Positions 35,901 to 50,210 of a DNA stretch of 64,000 bases are shown piece by piece. The stretch's first letter is position 1; every line of letters starts with the position of its first letter. Source of the DNA: Varroa destructor (lineage: Eukaryota > Arthropoda > Arachnida > Mesostigmata > Varroidae); assembly GCF_002443255.2 (NCBI RefSeq), contig NW_019211457.1:46467690-46531689 (forward strand), in the 5' to 3' direction. Under the pieces are notes generated by a model. The model saw only the letters and a program-made list of their open reading frames with translations. It was not told where the DNA came from and did no database searches. The position numbers and the translations under genes were made by a program.

Positions 35901-36400
35901 CGGCGCATATAACCCAGTGGCAAAACCGCGCCTTTGCCCTTACTTTGCGCACCCACCGTCGTATTCTCCTATACATATGCTACATCCATGACTAGAGAAC
36001 AGACGGAGGGACCCTTCCTCGGTAGCCCAACGGGGTTACAGTACTGTAGACAAGCCAACAGAAGAGCTTGGTCTGAGCTCGACCTGAGCTGCGCGCGCTT
36101 TTGGCTGATCACTGTATGGGCCAACGGGAACATCAATGAATGCCAAAAAAGTCAAACGAAATAAAACGTTCCCCCCAGATCGTACACGAGTGAACGGGGA
36201 GCAAGGGGACCCAGCGCCACTTTCGCTTTTTTCGTTTGCTCGCTCAGTCAGTCGCTCTTGCGACTTCCCTTGCGTCGTCTTTTTTCATACCGTTGGGAGC
36301 ATATTCAAAAATAAGCAGCATTAGCCGACGGCCATTGGCTAAAAGATCTACCCAGATATCTTCGAAGGATGAACTTTGATCCTTGCTTTTAGCTCCTGAC
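33000..36400. other. Region without an assigned gene
   Basis: AT-rich to 35600, then a GC-richer island (35600-36330) with overlapping frames on both strands. No motif, start context or splice pattern convinced me. Confidence 0.45.
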
Positions 36401-36410
36401 CTACATTACG

Positions 36411-36599
36411 TCAAATGGTATGATCAACGACACTAGCGGTAGTAGCAGTCTCAGCTGTACAACGAAGTACCAGCGAGAACAGGTCGAGCGGCAGCCCATC
36501 AATAGCTGCTTGGAAATAGCACTTGTATACATGTGTGGACAAGCGAACGAGATATGGAGTGGCCATTGTTATGTAGAGAAGAGTCGTTGATACTCGCAT
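36411..36599 (-). CDS. Small ORF with possible signal peptide
   Basis: ATG to TGA, 62 residues, beginning MRVSTTLLYITMATPYLV, a plausible signal sequence. Codons are strongly purine-first throughout. The mature part has only two Cys and no repeats. No TATA or splice evidence was found. It could be an exon or chance. Confidence 0.27.
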   Translation of the reverse strand: MRVSTTLLYITMATPYLVRLSTHVYKCYFQAAIDGLPLDLFSLVLRCTAETATTASVVDHTI

Positions 36600-39500
36600 G
36601 TTATCTCGCAGCTATGGGTGGAGGCACGGGTCTATTGAGTTAAGCCTATTCGGAAGTATGGAAAAAATAGATATACACTGTAGACGAGTAGAGAAGACAA
36701 TATGTTCGATGTAATCGCCATATGCCCATTCAACTTCGTTTTCAACTCGAACGAATAGAAGACAAGAAGCTATTTTTCTGCTTGCTCTTGTCAGGGTGCT
36801 TATTCATCCTTAGGTTGTTCAGCCGCTGACCTTTGGTTGCTGGCCAACAAAAGTTACAGGAGCTAGGGACGTTGTTGTTCTGTGAGGGGTATCATTCCAT
36901 TTTGAACGTACAGGTCACATATACCAGTTTAAGCAGTGGTATTACCCTGGAGGAGCCTGGCAGCGTTATTCGACAATGTGTCTCCATACAATTCTAATAA
37001 TTGCACCTACAATAACCCCACACTTTAATCAGGAAAATATCTTGGTCACAGTATCTTTACCGACTACATAAAGACGATACGATTTTAGTTGAGACCCTTC
37101 GTCGAATTCGTGATTCTCGACATGATCGGCGACACGAGGGTCAATCGATGAAACATTTTCTTACTGCCTCGTATAAAGAATCTAGCACCTTCGAGTGCAT
37201 TCTTCTTGAACGAACTTGTTGGTTGTTTGAAGCTTCTTCCGGCCGATCGGTCACTGTCGTTTGCGCACCCGTCATTCTTTCTGTACTGCAGTCGTACACA
37301 CATCGACGCCCCAAAATGCCTCAGTGCCAGTGGCATCATTTGCCTATCGTCTGTAAGCGAATTTTCACCTCACCCGGCAAGGGACTCGCCTGGCCTCGTT
37401 TGAAAGCGAGCATAGTCACTCACGATTTCTTTGGCCTTGCCACTTCTCGGACAGCGATGAGCTACTGTCCGGAGGCTCAGACCCGTAACAGATCTCTGGC
37501 AGGAGTCATCTGTTTGAACGATTTCAATGGCCGGTCGATGTTTTCTCTATGGTCTCATTTCATCAATGAGCGTATTCGAAAGGGCGTTGCCTTTCTTTGA
37601 GGGGTGTTCCACCGTTGCTGCAGCTGCTATTGCAGTTACTGTGGCGCGCATCAAAGCGCTAAAACTCCTTCTCCTGAAGACCCCTATCACGTTGAGTGAA
37701 CAGACGCGCTCGTATACTGTGTTTGTGATCTCGTTCGTGATTTGCAACATTATTGTGATGTCGCACAGTGAAGTTTATGGTACCAGGACCGTGTTCCAGA
37801 CGTTGGCGCAGCCTTAAGCTGGAGACAAGGTGACATCTTGACCTAACGATCACGACCTGCATTTCGATGCGCCCTAGCTGAATCGGTTCGCTAGTGGATA
37901 ACATCGTTGAGACTATATTTCAATGGGCTAAAGCCGAGAGGTACACTGCATTAGGAGCATAACGGGCCTTTTCATTTTTCGACGCCATGCTTAGGTAATC
38001 TATTTGGTTGAAAACAACGGTTATACGGTTTGAACTGCGTCAAAGGTTGTGGCTATAGCCATTTAAGCCTGGCTAACTTGAAGTACGGCCAAGCACACTT
38101 GCCAACTGGATGTCATCGTTTTGGCTGCGCTATCGTACCCTGATCGGCCTCGTTCACGATAGGCCGGAACATCTGTTCGAAATTCAACTCTCCCAAAATA
38201 CCCTATACCCCGTTCTTCTTTTCCAACCTTCGTCGCTAACCCAACGGATAGTAGTTGAGCGAAAGACAACGATAAAGTATCACTCGACCGCTGCAAGCAT
38301 CACATTCAAATTGAGCTGACCAAGCAGTGGGCAACTCTGGATCTTCTAGTGAAGTTGTCGGTTTGCCTGTTCAAGCGATCGTGGTCGTGTGCCAGTATGG
38401 TTATGTGGTGACAAGGGTGGTCTGACATGACCACGTAATTTAGGCAGGGGTAAGAATATCTTTGGGCAGTGGTCAGTGAACGGGAGCGAGATTTGATATC
38501 ATCACTCAGAGCTAAACGGGTAGCAGTAGTACTGAGTAGGCTAATTCTCAGGAGTTGGGTCCAGCTGGTCATTTATTTAATACTGACCCGCCCAATCGTA
38601 TCCGTTTGGCTCGACTGGCCGCCTTTAGAAGGGAAGAATTCAGCTGATGTGTGGGCGAACAAGACAAAATAAAATGGGAAGCTACGTTGCAGTTAGTCTT
38701 GAACTGCTGATTCTAGCTACCTCATCAATTCAGGCAAACTGTCGATCTGTTAAGGAGAGTAATTAAATTTACTTAAAATCATGGATTGTTCATATATCTA
38801 CAGTCATGCACAGTATCTTACTACGGTATCAGACCACAGTTAAAATACGTTGAGATCAATAGCAGTAAAAAAAAAAAAATGCTGTCTATGGTCGGTGTTG
38901 TGGGTAGGTCTTGACTGTTTCGGGGGGACGTCATACATTCACACGTTTGACCAATGGACAAAGAGGATTCATCGCTGAGAAGTAAAACAAATCAGAACGA
39001 AGTTGTTCTGATACGATTTTGATGTCGTGGTTGTTTAATGACGTCTGAAATGACGACGGGATAGGACGCCATGTGAGCTCTTCTACGAAATTTTTACTTA
39101 TCATAACGTTAAAAATGGCCGACGGCTTCAAGATTTCCGCAGAACATCGAACTAAAGCAAAAAGATGCACGCGAATACTTCATATCATCGCAACGTGCTT
39201 ACCTAGCGTAGGTGTATTCAAATGGAACAGATACGTATATCGATCAGGCTCATCGGAACTTTGTTTTTGTCAAGCCTTTCTTAGAACGTGACCTTGATGT
39301 TAACATTGGTGAGTTCAGCGAAGAGGCAAGAAATAACATGCCTCGAATAAGGTAAACAAACGATTGCAGAAAGAAATATAGTGCGTAAACTGAAGTTGTA
39401 ACTTAATGAAATGAGAGCGGGTAATATGACATTTATCAGCTTGTCTCCTTTTTTTTTTTTGATATGTATATCAGCGAGTTTTTAGGAGATTGTTAGCCGG

Positions 39501-41551
39501 CGAGATGAAACCGTCCACTGAGGTGACGGTTTATATTCGTTTCGGCTTTACCCCTATCGCCGCCCCTCATCCACGATCCCTGATATATCACAAGGTGGAG
39601 CAACGCCTGTGACCTCACACTGCAGTCATTTATAACATTAAGCTGCTAATGGCAGTCCAGGTGACGAAAAAATCCAGAAGTTGGAGCTTGGCAGCAGAGC
39701 TACGTTCTTAGGTAAATTTTAAATAAAAAGCTGACCAAACTATATCCACTTGATAGTCTGTTTCTTAGCTAGTATAAAGACGGGCAAATGCAACATGCCA
39801 AAAATTATGCAAGGCACATAGGAGAAAACGTGAGAGCGAACTTTCCATATATGCCAGTAGGTCTAGTCGCAAAGGTACAAGCCTTTAAATTCGTATAATA
39901 GGTTCGACGTTACTAAGCTAAGTACGCACTTATCAGCTCTCAAACAGTCGTTTATAAGGAAGTTCATATAAGCGAGTATATGTGAAAGAAGTAGGTAAAA
40001 ATGTTGATACATATAATTTTATTCTATATTGCTTAAATTGATACAAATTAAGTGAGAATACATATCAGATTGACTGAGCTTTCTGAAGTACATATTTTAT
40101 ATGTATTATACTTACTACTCTGATAGTTACCTGCCAACACTTTAAATCTAGAACGTTGATTGCAACTTAATATGTTACTTAGACGGCTTTTGGAAGTACG
40201 AAGTCTTACAAAGCTCCTTTTTTTCAGCGATCTTGCCCATTTTTAGAAGAATAGTAAACGAGTGGATCTACATCTGCTCGAGCGTTGACAATTTTTCAGT
40301 ATTCATTACTGAGCCTTTCAGCCTTAGCCCTTAGCATAAGTATCGAAAAGTGGGATCCAAGTTTCATTACGCCAGTAAAAAGTCAATGTGCATTTATTAG
40401 TCTTCTTTCTATTTCCAACTGATAGATGATGAATTACTGATTATAGTTTCGATTTATATATACCCCAATAAAGAAACCATTTTAAACTGTTTCCTTGGAT
40501 GGCTAAAATCGAGCCCTTGGGGGCCCGTAAGGGTCAAAAAGTAAACAAGGTGATTTAGGTAGGGAAATGTGTTATACTTATTGAAACGTAAGCGTATGAC
40601 GATTTTTGGATTACCAGGTATATATCTTTTGCCACTGTACGACGATCCCTTCAGGCAATTTTCGAAAAAGCCACATTTTTTTTTTTTTTTCGTAGCATTG
40701 TGTACTTCAGATATATTACACGACCATGTATCTGTGATGGTAGAGTTCGGCAAGCAATCAATAACCACCGTAGTTAATTTTTCGATTTATGTACCGTTTA
40801 GTACTATTCGCGATACAAAGTCTATCGTGAGCTACACGTGATTCGCGTGATTGATACGGGCACTGATTGAAGACAGCTTGAGATGTGTTCAGTTTAAAGA
40901 AGACTTAAGATAGTCAAGTCGGATGATGCCGAAAGTTCTCGCTTGCTATAAAAATAATCCAAATGCAAATATCTTATATGCTTTGTAACTGGCCTAGGAC
41001 AGGCCAATAAATTTATATGACGATCAACTCTGGTTTTAATCGGTCCACATTTCAGATGGTTAGAACCGAGCGTGTTTTACGGCTGGTGACCTGGGTAGAG
41101 AACGACAAAACGAGAGAAAGTAATGCACTTTTCAGTGTGGGACACCAGCGGATCTAGTTTGTACTACGCATCTAGCTCAACCTACACGAATGGGGATGGG
41201 GACTAATAACTCGAAGCAAAGTGAGACCCGCTATGATTGACTTCTATACACGCTATATAGGTCAACATACCGCACCGAATACACAAAAGCGATATGTCAG
41301 AACACAGTAAATCATTCAAATAGACACCTTAATTCTAGTAAGGATAAATTTCTATTAAGCAGGACGACGGCAACTGGTAAGGAAAACTGGTCAAGGTACA
41401 GTATAATTATTAGTGAAGCCCGATAGGCATCAAATAATAACAAGGAAAACGAAAAATTAAATATATAAAGGTATGTTGTATTATACATACATATACTTCA
41501 TTTCCATGTTGATTAGCACCAATCACAGTACCTTAGGGCTCTATAAAATGA
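36600..41551. other. Mixed stretch with a GC-richer island (37.1-38.7 kb)
   Basis: The island has 150-codon (37148-37600) and 96-codon frames on the plus strand and comparable ones on the minus strand. They conflict and none is recognisable. Homopolymer runs occur at about 38868 (A) and 40676 (T, about 16). From 38700 on the sequence is AT-rich, with nothing supported. Confidence 0.4.
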
Positions 41552-41583
41552 ATAAAGTATGTTAGATACCTAACATACTTTAT
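41552..41583. repeat. Perfect 14-bp hairpin, 4-nt loop
   Basis: ATAAAGTATGTTAG, loop ATAC, CTAACATACTTTAT, with no mismatch. A degenerate TTACAT repeat follows to about 41632. Confidence 0.9.
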
Positions 41584-42100
41584 GTCCTTTACATTTACAT
41601 TACCCTTATGCCCTTACATTACTTTACATATGTCCGTCGCACAGGCACAGATAATTCATATCATTTCGGACATATCAATATGTGGTTTGAGACAAATGAG
41701 GCTTTGATGCTTCGATCTTCAGGTCTTTGTGTTTCTAGCCTAGTAATTAGAGTTGTACGTAATTCTCATTTTTTTCTTAATCAAACCCATACAACAACCG
41801 CTTAATATAACCGTAGACACTATATTTTACGGATTCGAATGGCATGTATTAGGACGAACCGCTCGATAGTAGCAGCTCTTAGCAGCTAATCACGCAGCAG
41901 GGCTTCTAGCTGATATTTTGTCTGTGTGATAGCATATTTTCTTACCTAGCCCACCATATCTGCCGCTGGGGATCTCAGCAGAATTTTTTTATCGCCCCTT
42001 AGTCTTCAACGTAAGTGGGTGCCGCCTCTTTCGGCGTTCCCTCGCCAACTGTCGACAATAGCCATCGTTCTGCCTCAGATTCATTAAATGAAAAGGCAAA

Positions 42101-42549
42101 CTAAATCACGCCCCCACGGCCATGTTTTTCACGGCGCATGCTCCAGGTTGCTGGTGCTGCTAGACGCTTTGGGCGTCCGCCGTTAGGATCTTCCCGTCCC
42201 TCAGGCCGTTCTTTGAATCGTTCCGCAGTTACTGCTGTGTAAGCCATACTCTGAAGAACATTGCGTTCGTTTCGTAGCGGCGAAATGGTTTTTTCCCGCC
42301 TTCTGTTCCAAGAACGATTGCTCCCTGGACGGCTATTGAGGATAGGTTGAATACACGAACTACCACCAAGAGCCAAGCAGCATCACCTGAAGATGTGTTA
42401 CCAACAAGCAGCGAAGAAGCAGGCCCGGACCCCGCACCCAACGCGACTCCATTGGAGGCGCTCCCGTAGGTGTTGTAGCAAACGGCCATCATCAAGTACC
42501 AAGCAGCACACGCCACATATGTATACCGTGATAGACTGACCGCCAACAT
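42101..42549 (-). CDS. Possible two-exon basic secreted precursor
   Basis: ATG 42549 opens a frame with a signal-like N-terminus (MLAVSLSRYTYVACAAWYLM) and then a Gly/Ser/Ala-rich part. A second frame (to the TAG at 42101) has very strong purine-first codons and basic sites NRRREK, GRPKR and MRREK. A 62-bp intron with donor CAG/GTGATG (42386-42381) and acceptor CCGTCCAG (ending 42325) joins exon 42549-42387 to 42324-42101 in frame, giving 128 residues. Dibasic sites and secretion suggest a processed peptide precursor, but no known neuropeptide motif is seen. Alternatives are an unspliced 106-residue ORF or a frameshifted gene. Confidence 0.38.
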
Positions 42550-43144
42550 GATGTATCGAAGTCACAGGCCGCGTCGCCTTATCCCTCGTAGAAAGAGACG
42601 CTCAGTCGACAAACCGAGGAAGAACTATAGAGAACGCATATAACCCTACACTACGCGATAGTCTGCAGTGGTAGTAGACCAAAATCACTGCAATCACCAC
42701 CTACCCTCCATCTGTACTACCCATAATTGAACCACTCGGTGCTCGACAAGGAACTTGGTCGTTTGAAGAGCAGTTTTACTCCTCATAAAGAGCGTTTTTT
42801 GATCGGCATTTTCACACACGGTCACCCACACGTATACCCATCAATTGGTACAGTGTGTAGCGGCTGAGCCACTTATATTCGATACAAACGAACAGATTGG
42901 CGCAAACGCTAGGTAAATCATTGGAAACGGTCGCAATATCCACTGATTCGAGGATATCTGATCCGCTCTCTGCTTAGGGGGGATAGTGTAAGCAAAGCTT
43001 TCCTTACCTGAATAGCTCTAGAGTAAAGGAAAACGAAGAAGCTAATAAGGGTAGACAGGGACGGGAAGCATGCGATACATTCTGTCGAAATGGGTGTTTC
43101 AGAGGCACGAACATAACCATTGCGCCGTTTACATTCCATACAAC

Positions 43145-43225
43145 TATATGGCCCTTCGGAGATTCGAACCTATGCTGAATGGAAGGACGATATGTTCAGG
43201 ACAATCGCCTTCGAAACATCAACTC
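43145..43225 (-). repeat. tRNA-like remnant with intact B box
   Basis: On the minus strand GGTTCGAATCT fits the tRNA B box (T-loop), and AAGGCGATTGTCC about 40 nt earlier resembles the D-arm/anticodon side of a class II (Ser/Leu) tRNA. The T and acceptor stems do not pair, so it is not a functional tRNA. It is probably a tRNA pseudogene or the head of a SINE. An imperfect 31-nt hairpin (43182-43212, stem GAAGGACGAT...) lies inside it. Confidence 0.35.
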
Positions 43226-43229
43226 CTAT

Positions 43230-46200
43230 TGGTTTATATAGCTGTATAAGCTAAATGCTGTTGTTGTTTCACAATCCATTTCGGTGCCATTGGATTGGAC
43301 CCCTTTGCCCAGTTTATTTAACGTTTGACTTGGCAATGAGTCGTACTACACTTTTCTGTAGACAAACATTTATTTAATTTTGATAAAAATGTATTGATTA
43401 TAATGGCCTAGGCTAATGCAACTGGTTTAGGATCGACGAAATCGGGACTAGAAGAATGGTACAGCATGAAAAATAGGCTTGTCAAAGCTATTGAATTAAA
43501 TCTGAAAGTAGTACATATGCATGTAATAAACTCATTGTACCACTAACTCGTTATCATTACATCTAGCAAAATTCAGTTGACTTAAGTTCTCTCAACTTTG
43601 ATGTAACATTTGATCACTCCGGCAATTTTCTCTCGCCCAAGTTAACTAAAATTGCTAAAAACACATTAAAAATATGTAGTTATTATGCCTGTACCCTGTT
43701 AAAATAAGCGCTAACACAAAACTGAAAAGTTCCGCTAGTTACCGCAAGTATTTTTATAATAGTGTAGAAGTTTTTCGGTCGCAGTGAGATCTCATGAATT
43801 AGAATACGTAAGACAAAAAACTGCTGCTGCGACCAAGCAGCTTACTCGCCTTAAGCCCCTTGGTCGTTCTGGGAGCGGCAAACACTTAAAATTCCTTCCA
43901 TGCAGAACGGAACACGCTATCTATTATATCCTGCTACACAGATCAGGATATCCTTGTTACAATCTGGCCCCCCATTGACGCTTCGGGCCTTCATGAGTTC
44001 AACCTCCGTCTTGTCGACAAGGGGCAACAGAGCGGCCACCAGGTTCTAACAAGACGCATCACTCTTCATTGCCTTCGATGCCCCTAGCTGTCGAGCCTTC
44101 CTGTGCTAGGCTCAGTACGTAGTAAAAAGCACTTCGAGACAAAGCACGACGCGTCAACTCGTTGAAAGTAAGAAGGCTGATGCCCTTTTCACTTTCAGCT
44201 CTGCTAGAATGGAAAAGGCAATTTGGGGGATTTATCAATTGCCATCTTACTTTATTAATGGCTGTCTAGTTTATTAACTCGCGGGAACGGTGTGACTGTG
44301 AACATACAATGGCAGAAAAGTCATCGAAGCGATACATTTAGTTTAATTGAAATGGCTCAGACATTCAATATATACATACTTACTGGTTAACATAGTCAAT
44401 ACGCAGTGCAGCGGTGGCACTGTTGTGAGCCCGTGAAAGAAAGCTAATAACAAAGATTATAAGTTGATTGTAATTTTAAGTTATTTTGGAATACAATTTA
44501 TATTAGTTTAATATTACGAGGAATTCATGATTTTGCTGATGTTTCCCCACGTGTGATACACAAAAACATTCCTCGTTTAAAAAGGGCAATCAAACCTACA
44601 GCTGCAACTTATTTAGTTAACAATACACTTAGATACGTCGAAACTTAGACAAGCAGAGCGTCGCAGCTTCCCACGATCGAGTAGTTCCGTTTCGCTTACC
44701 TTTATGATATACCCTTTCTCTGCTTTAAATGATTTTCACCCTCCAGTTGCAATCTTTAATTACAGACCAATATCTGTGAGCTTTCTGCGGCGAGGCAGAA
44801 GGCTCATCTTTTCCGAGTTTTCCCAGCCCTGTCTTTCGGTCCGTTTATTCATTCGTCGTACTATTTTGAACTTAAACGGCAGCGCGATGAGATAGCTGAT
44901 TTAAAAGTCCTCTGGCCAAAGGCCCAACCCTATGTAGGCGCACACCGACTCGGAAACTTTGCATAGTTTCGTGCGTTATTTGATTTGTCTCGTTGACGAC
45001 CCTTACTGATAGCAAACTTGTACATGAGTACAAATGGGACCCAATGACGCCTCCGCTGGTTTCTCCTGAATGTCACCACCGCTTCCCTCCTTGATACTCT
45101 GTCTGATGTGTTCTGCCATATGTCGACATATTTGCTCAGTTGCCACAGCGAGGAAAAGTCTACCGAGCAGTAACACAGGGAGCCATGTTGAGCCGAAACC
45201 GGAAGTACGCCTCCTCTCGGAATGACAATTGCTTTACAACTCAAAAACCCACACTACACGTTCGCATTTGTCCAAGATGTATGTTGATACAAATGTCATG
45301 AAGTCAGAGAACGGGAACAGACCAGCGTCTAGGAAGGAAAGTATCGTCATGAATATGTTGTGCGTGTAAACCTTATGGCCATCTTCTTTCGACATGTATG
45401 CAGTAAATGTTTATGCTGCTCGTAACGTACAATAACCGATTTTGTTGTTCAATGCTGGCCTAATTCTACAGTAATCGAAAAAATTAACGCTTTCAGATAG
45501 AAATAGTTTTAATTTGAGTGTAAATGGCTTTCTTCCATTAATGGAAAAGGGGACATTTTTTGGCCCTACGGCTGTTTGTCCTTTAGCCATCGTAGCCTTC
45601 TGAGTTCGCTAAGCCAAGCAGGGGTGTTTGGAAGCGGCCGTTTTATAGTTTTAGACGAGTTCAGAGTGGCGTTTAGCTGCTGTTGTAGCGGATGCATCGA
45701 ATAGGAAATAATCGACCAAATTCACCTCTTTATTTTGGTCGCGACCACGAACGTCTCACTCAAGCGGAAGAGAACCGCTAGCCTGAAGCCGTAGCGGCCC
45801 ATTTGGGCCTGTCTTACCCAGCCTCGATATTGAGATAAGCAAGTTTTGTTCTATCTAATCTAATTAATGCTATCGAATAACTAGCACGAAGAGCTTCCTC
45901 GATCACCCCCCAGCTAGCTGGCACAGCAGTCGCCATCCGACGTCTGAGAATAGGAGCTTGCGAAGGCTATGTCCTACCCGACTGTGGGTCGGCTAAGAAG
46001 CGATCCTAGAGAGGGTATGACCAGAAGAAGAGCTATGTTTCGAAGCCACAACAAGCCGCCAATAGCCTTCCATATAAGGTATCCACCGATTACGGGAACC
46101 CTTTGCGCAGTCAACTAAGATTTCCAGTGTGTGCTGTGTTTTTGCCTATGACAATTTATTGTGTTAGTAATCTAATTTCACGGAAATAGACAACGTTTAG

Positions 46201-49200
46201 CGTGAACTTTGAAAGATGAAGAATATCTTCAACGTCAACGGAACTGTTGGCAAATAGTAGGTCAACAATATTCACACCGACCGTTGAGAGCAAAACGTAC
46301 CTTCATTAAAATTAAGCACAGCATAGATGTCTATCATTTTGTCATTCAATAATAATTAAACTGGCGATATTTTGATGAACTCCCCAGTTAGTACAAATTT
46401 ACGAACGGTTTTAGTTGAAGTTTAACTTCGAATTAGAGAGGCAGAGATTTGTCCAAAGCAAAGTTCTTGTGAATCTGTGCATCCAGCTATTATGGCTGAT
46501 AAAACTTTCCGCACCAAGCCATATTCTATGGATCACTTCAATTCATCACAGCATGTCGAAAAATAGTTACCTAACAACGTGATCTCTACCCGAAGTGCCT
46601 GTCAATAACAGTCACTCTCCGACGAGTTAGCCGTGTCCATTAGAACGAATATTAATATCATATGTCCCGATTTATTCTAGTAGTATACGTAGGAAAAGGA
46701 AGTGGAGAAACACATTAGAGGCATTCTCTCTATCTGCTGCCCTTGCTTCCCATATCTGAAGCTGCCGCAGTAACGTTAACTGTCCTAATGACACATCGAC
46801 ATTCGGGAGGGGGCATTCAAGAGCACTTTCGCCATGTTGACACCTTGCTTACCCGGCTAATTTGCCCCGCCTATAGAATACCGCTATGGTGTGTGACACA
46901 CCAGAAATAGCCCGCAAAACCGGAAAGAGCTGTCCACATCAGCGATGCGTACTCGCGCCTTGCGGATTTCCGTTACTCTCGTATGACAAATTCAAAGAGA
47001 TATTTATGCTATAGCATGAAATAATCAGATGGAAGGTGAAAAATGAGATGCTGCTGATGAAGCGGACAAAACTTGGCGGTTCATTGTGAGAACTCTCCAA
47101 ATGACCTCGATGCTATCGAATATACGTAATGCCTGTGTACAGAAGGTTAAGAAATGCATCGAGGGAAGGTTGACCGAGAAACTTATGGCTTCCTCGAATC
47201 CTGCCCTTGTCTTGACCCACGGCTTGGGTTATATCGTCTCAATCGTTTTAGCTTGTCTTTTGTGTTCAGCTATTGCGTAGTTCTGCTGAGGAAGGATCTC
47301 CAAGAAGGACAGCTTGCTCCTTAGCCAAGTGAAAGGCTGAGTGACACTGAAGTGTGCAGCATAGATAATTTTGACTTTAGGTTTTTGGCCATGTAAGTAA
47401 CAAAGGCCAATGTTTAAAAGGACGAAAGTCTCTGGCGAATGGATCCAATTGAGAAATTGAAAAAACGAGTGTCGAAACTAACATATGAGGTTTGAGGCCA
47501 TATGATGCCGCCAGATGTGCTCGAGTGCACACCGTTGCAGCAGGGCATTTTGATCGTTTAGCGCGTATCATCGTCAACCCCTATACCGAGACCTCGACCT
47601 ACCTTGTTGGAGCAAAAGGGGCTTCAAGGTAGCTTTGAGGAAAATACTCCGGTTTCCCTTTTGGACATCGCGTCGGCTACGTGTTATTTTTGTGGCACTA
47701 GCCATTGGAGAGTACTGTGTTCGCGGTCAGTTCGCGTGAAAGTGATGATTCGCGAAAACCCACACTTCAGTGAATCCAGACAGGAAATGGGCGCATGTTT
47801 TTCCGAGTCTACTTCTTCTTTTGGTAGGAAAAGCTGAAACGACCAGCTGGCCGACCAACCTGCCGATCACAAGATCGCCGCTATATTTCGCGGTACTGGC
47901 CATTGGTTGAGAACACGCCAAGAGTACTTAACGTCTGTTCACGTTTAGGCACTGCAAGAGCTAAAGCTGTGCGCCGTATTCACAATATAGCTTGGACAAT
48001 GATCTAAAACGACTTTCGTTGCTGGTGAGAGGTAACACGTATTGCACATGTATCCGTGATCTTCTGGACGCGGTTTCAGGTGCTTGAGGGTATATAGCCG
48101 AAAAATAGATTGCAGGTTTTATTGATGTCAAGGCTAGCATAGAGAAGACGACAACAGACCCCCGTAGTGGCAGTTTAACGACTTGCACTATCTGACATCG
48201 TTCAGACAGTATATATCGTGCGAGGTTGAATTAGGAATAGTGAAGTCAAAACATCGATAAACATCGACAAAATACACGGTTGTTGCTCGTAGCAATTGCA
48301 AATATCTGTGACTTCGTCGACAGCGACTGCGGTTGTTGCGCCCCCTACATTACAAAGCATTTTGGCACAACCGATCGTAGTCTCTGATAGCAGCTCATGG
48401 CGCACGCATGGCGCTTCACGAGTACCTTTCCTCAGGTCCGTGCGGTCTCATCAGCTATTTGGGGGCTCCAGGCAGTTAACCGCTCAGCCAGCCACCGCAA
48501 TCTAGTATGTCGAATTGGTGCACTATGCATCTGTTGTCCTAGGAGCCAGAGTTCGACTGGCTAACATATGTGTCTCCCACGAATGACGACCCGTCGTCGG
48601 ATCACACATATTCTTGCCGAACACCCGCTCTCAACACCCGAATCGTGTGTATCTTGCAACACGTATATGAAAATTAATAAAATCCACGCCAGCATCGACA
48701 GCACCACCCTCATCCCTGCCTCTGCCATGACCGAGGTCTCGAGACGGCAGTACGCGCACGTGCCATTTTTGGCGAGACAGAAGCACTACTCCCGGAAGTC
48801 CCTGCTTGGACAGTCATCTTGGTTGGCGGTTGTTAGATTTCAAAGGGAAGGGTTGATTCGGAGGTCGCTGGAGACTGCTGGTGCGACCAAGTCTGGCTGG
48901 CTAGGAGACTATTGCTACCGTCATGAAGGGCGGATAAAGGAATCACGGCGTATCACACTGCTGTGTTCAATCGGAGGGTCTTGGAAGGAACAGCGCACAG
49001 TAACAAATTGTAGGAGGTGAGAGAGAGAGAGGGGTCAGGATAAAGGACGCGGGTTTAACAATCTTCGCTCTGAGCTGCCCTCCAGGGCAACTGAAGGGCG
49101 AGGAAAGCCACAACTTGAATATATTAATTGCTCGCCTGCCCTGTCCGTCTAAAGCTTTTGAGCCTTTTGCGAAGACGAAGGAACAGGCAAAGATGTTAGC

Positions 49201-50200
49201 GCCGGGCAGCGAACCCCCAAAGTGAACTCCGCCTTTTCTCCAAAGACATATCGCCCACATCGGCAATTCAAAGCCGATGCCGTTCGGCTGTCTGAAGATT
49301 CTAACCTCATTCGACTTCCCCTATATATGTGCGTGCGTAGCGTGAAGGCACCGCCGCTGCTCCACGAACTATGGGTGCGCAAGCGGTTCACGGCGCTCGG
49401 CTTCACAGAAAAGCCTAGAGCTTTGGGGTTCTTCGCTTAGCACAGGGATACCCCGGTGGATGGTAAGGGTCAAAGCGCACCGCGCGGGCAATATGTTGTA
49501 ATGTCGTTATTAACATTCACGCTCGCGCATGAGGAATATCAAGAAAGGAGCGGACATGGAGAAGGGAAACACTTGATAGTGGTTAGCTGTAAAGTAGCAC
49601 GTATCCAAGCTTCTACCTCCGTATGTCCGGCTGCGAGATCAGGCGCACTCAAGCTCCGCGATTCAGAAGGGGCTTCGGGGTAAAAGCGGTCGCTGGGAAC
49701 CCTGTTTGGAAAGATACAAACTGCCATGATTCGGATATAAATAGCAACAGGGAGCAACGACAGAGAGGCCGAGACCGAGATACGACCAACGTAAGACAAG
49801 CAGCCCACTCCAGTTGTATCGAGTGTCTTGTGTAGAAAAGCCTTTGAGAAGCAAGCAGTGCATTCAAATGAAAAACTTCTGTTTTTTTTTTCTGTAGGAT
49901 AGACTTGTGGCACGTTCAGTCGGGTAATGCTTAAGAGAGCAATCTATGCAATAGGAACAGGACCTTTCTTTGGATATGTCTATTTAACAAGTTGCGTCAG
50001 CTTAAAACATATACGAAAGCTAAGCAATGTGCATCCTCACTAGTTAATAATGAACTAAAATAACACTAAAGGTAATTGTTGGCGTTCGTTAAAGGTGTAT
50101 ATACGGCAGCGAACCATATGGAGTTTCGTAGTCTATTGGAAACATATAAGACGATACATTAAGCGTCAACAGAAAGAATCTTCATTTTAAAACGAACAGT
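43230..50200. other. Region without an assigned gene
   Basis: Mostly AT-rich, with a GC-richer block at 48.2-49.9 kb carrying overlapping frames of 65-150 codons on both strands. A minus-strand frame at 44930-45244 (104 codons, TTG start) looks coding by composition but has no motif. A plus frame at 47086-47280 ends in a hydrophobic tail and has no ATG in good context. Confidence 0.4.
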
Positions 50201-50210
50201 ACGTCTGCGT

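Noticed and set aside
37148..37600. 150-codon plus-strand open frame
   Set aside because: Overlapping minus- and plus-strand frames are equally open, and no motif or splice support is present.
48568..49020. 150-codon plus-strand open frame
   Set aside because: Non-ATG start, no motif, unremarkable composition, and overlapping frames in the same GC-rich block.
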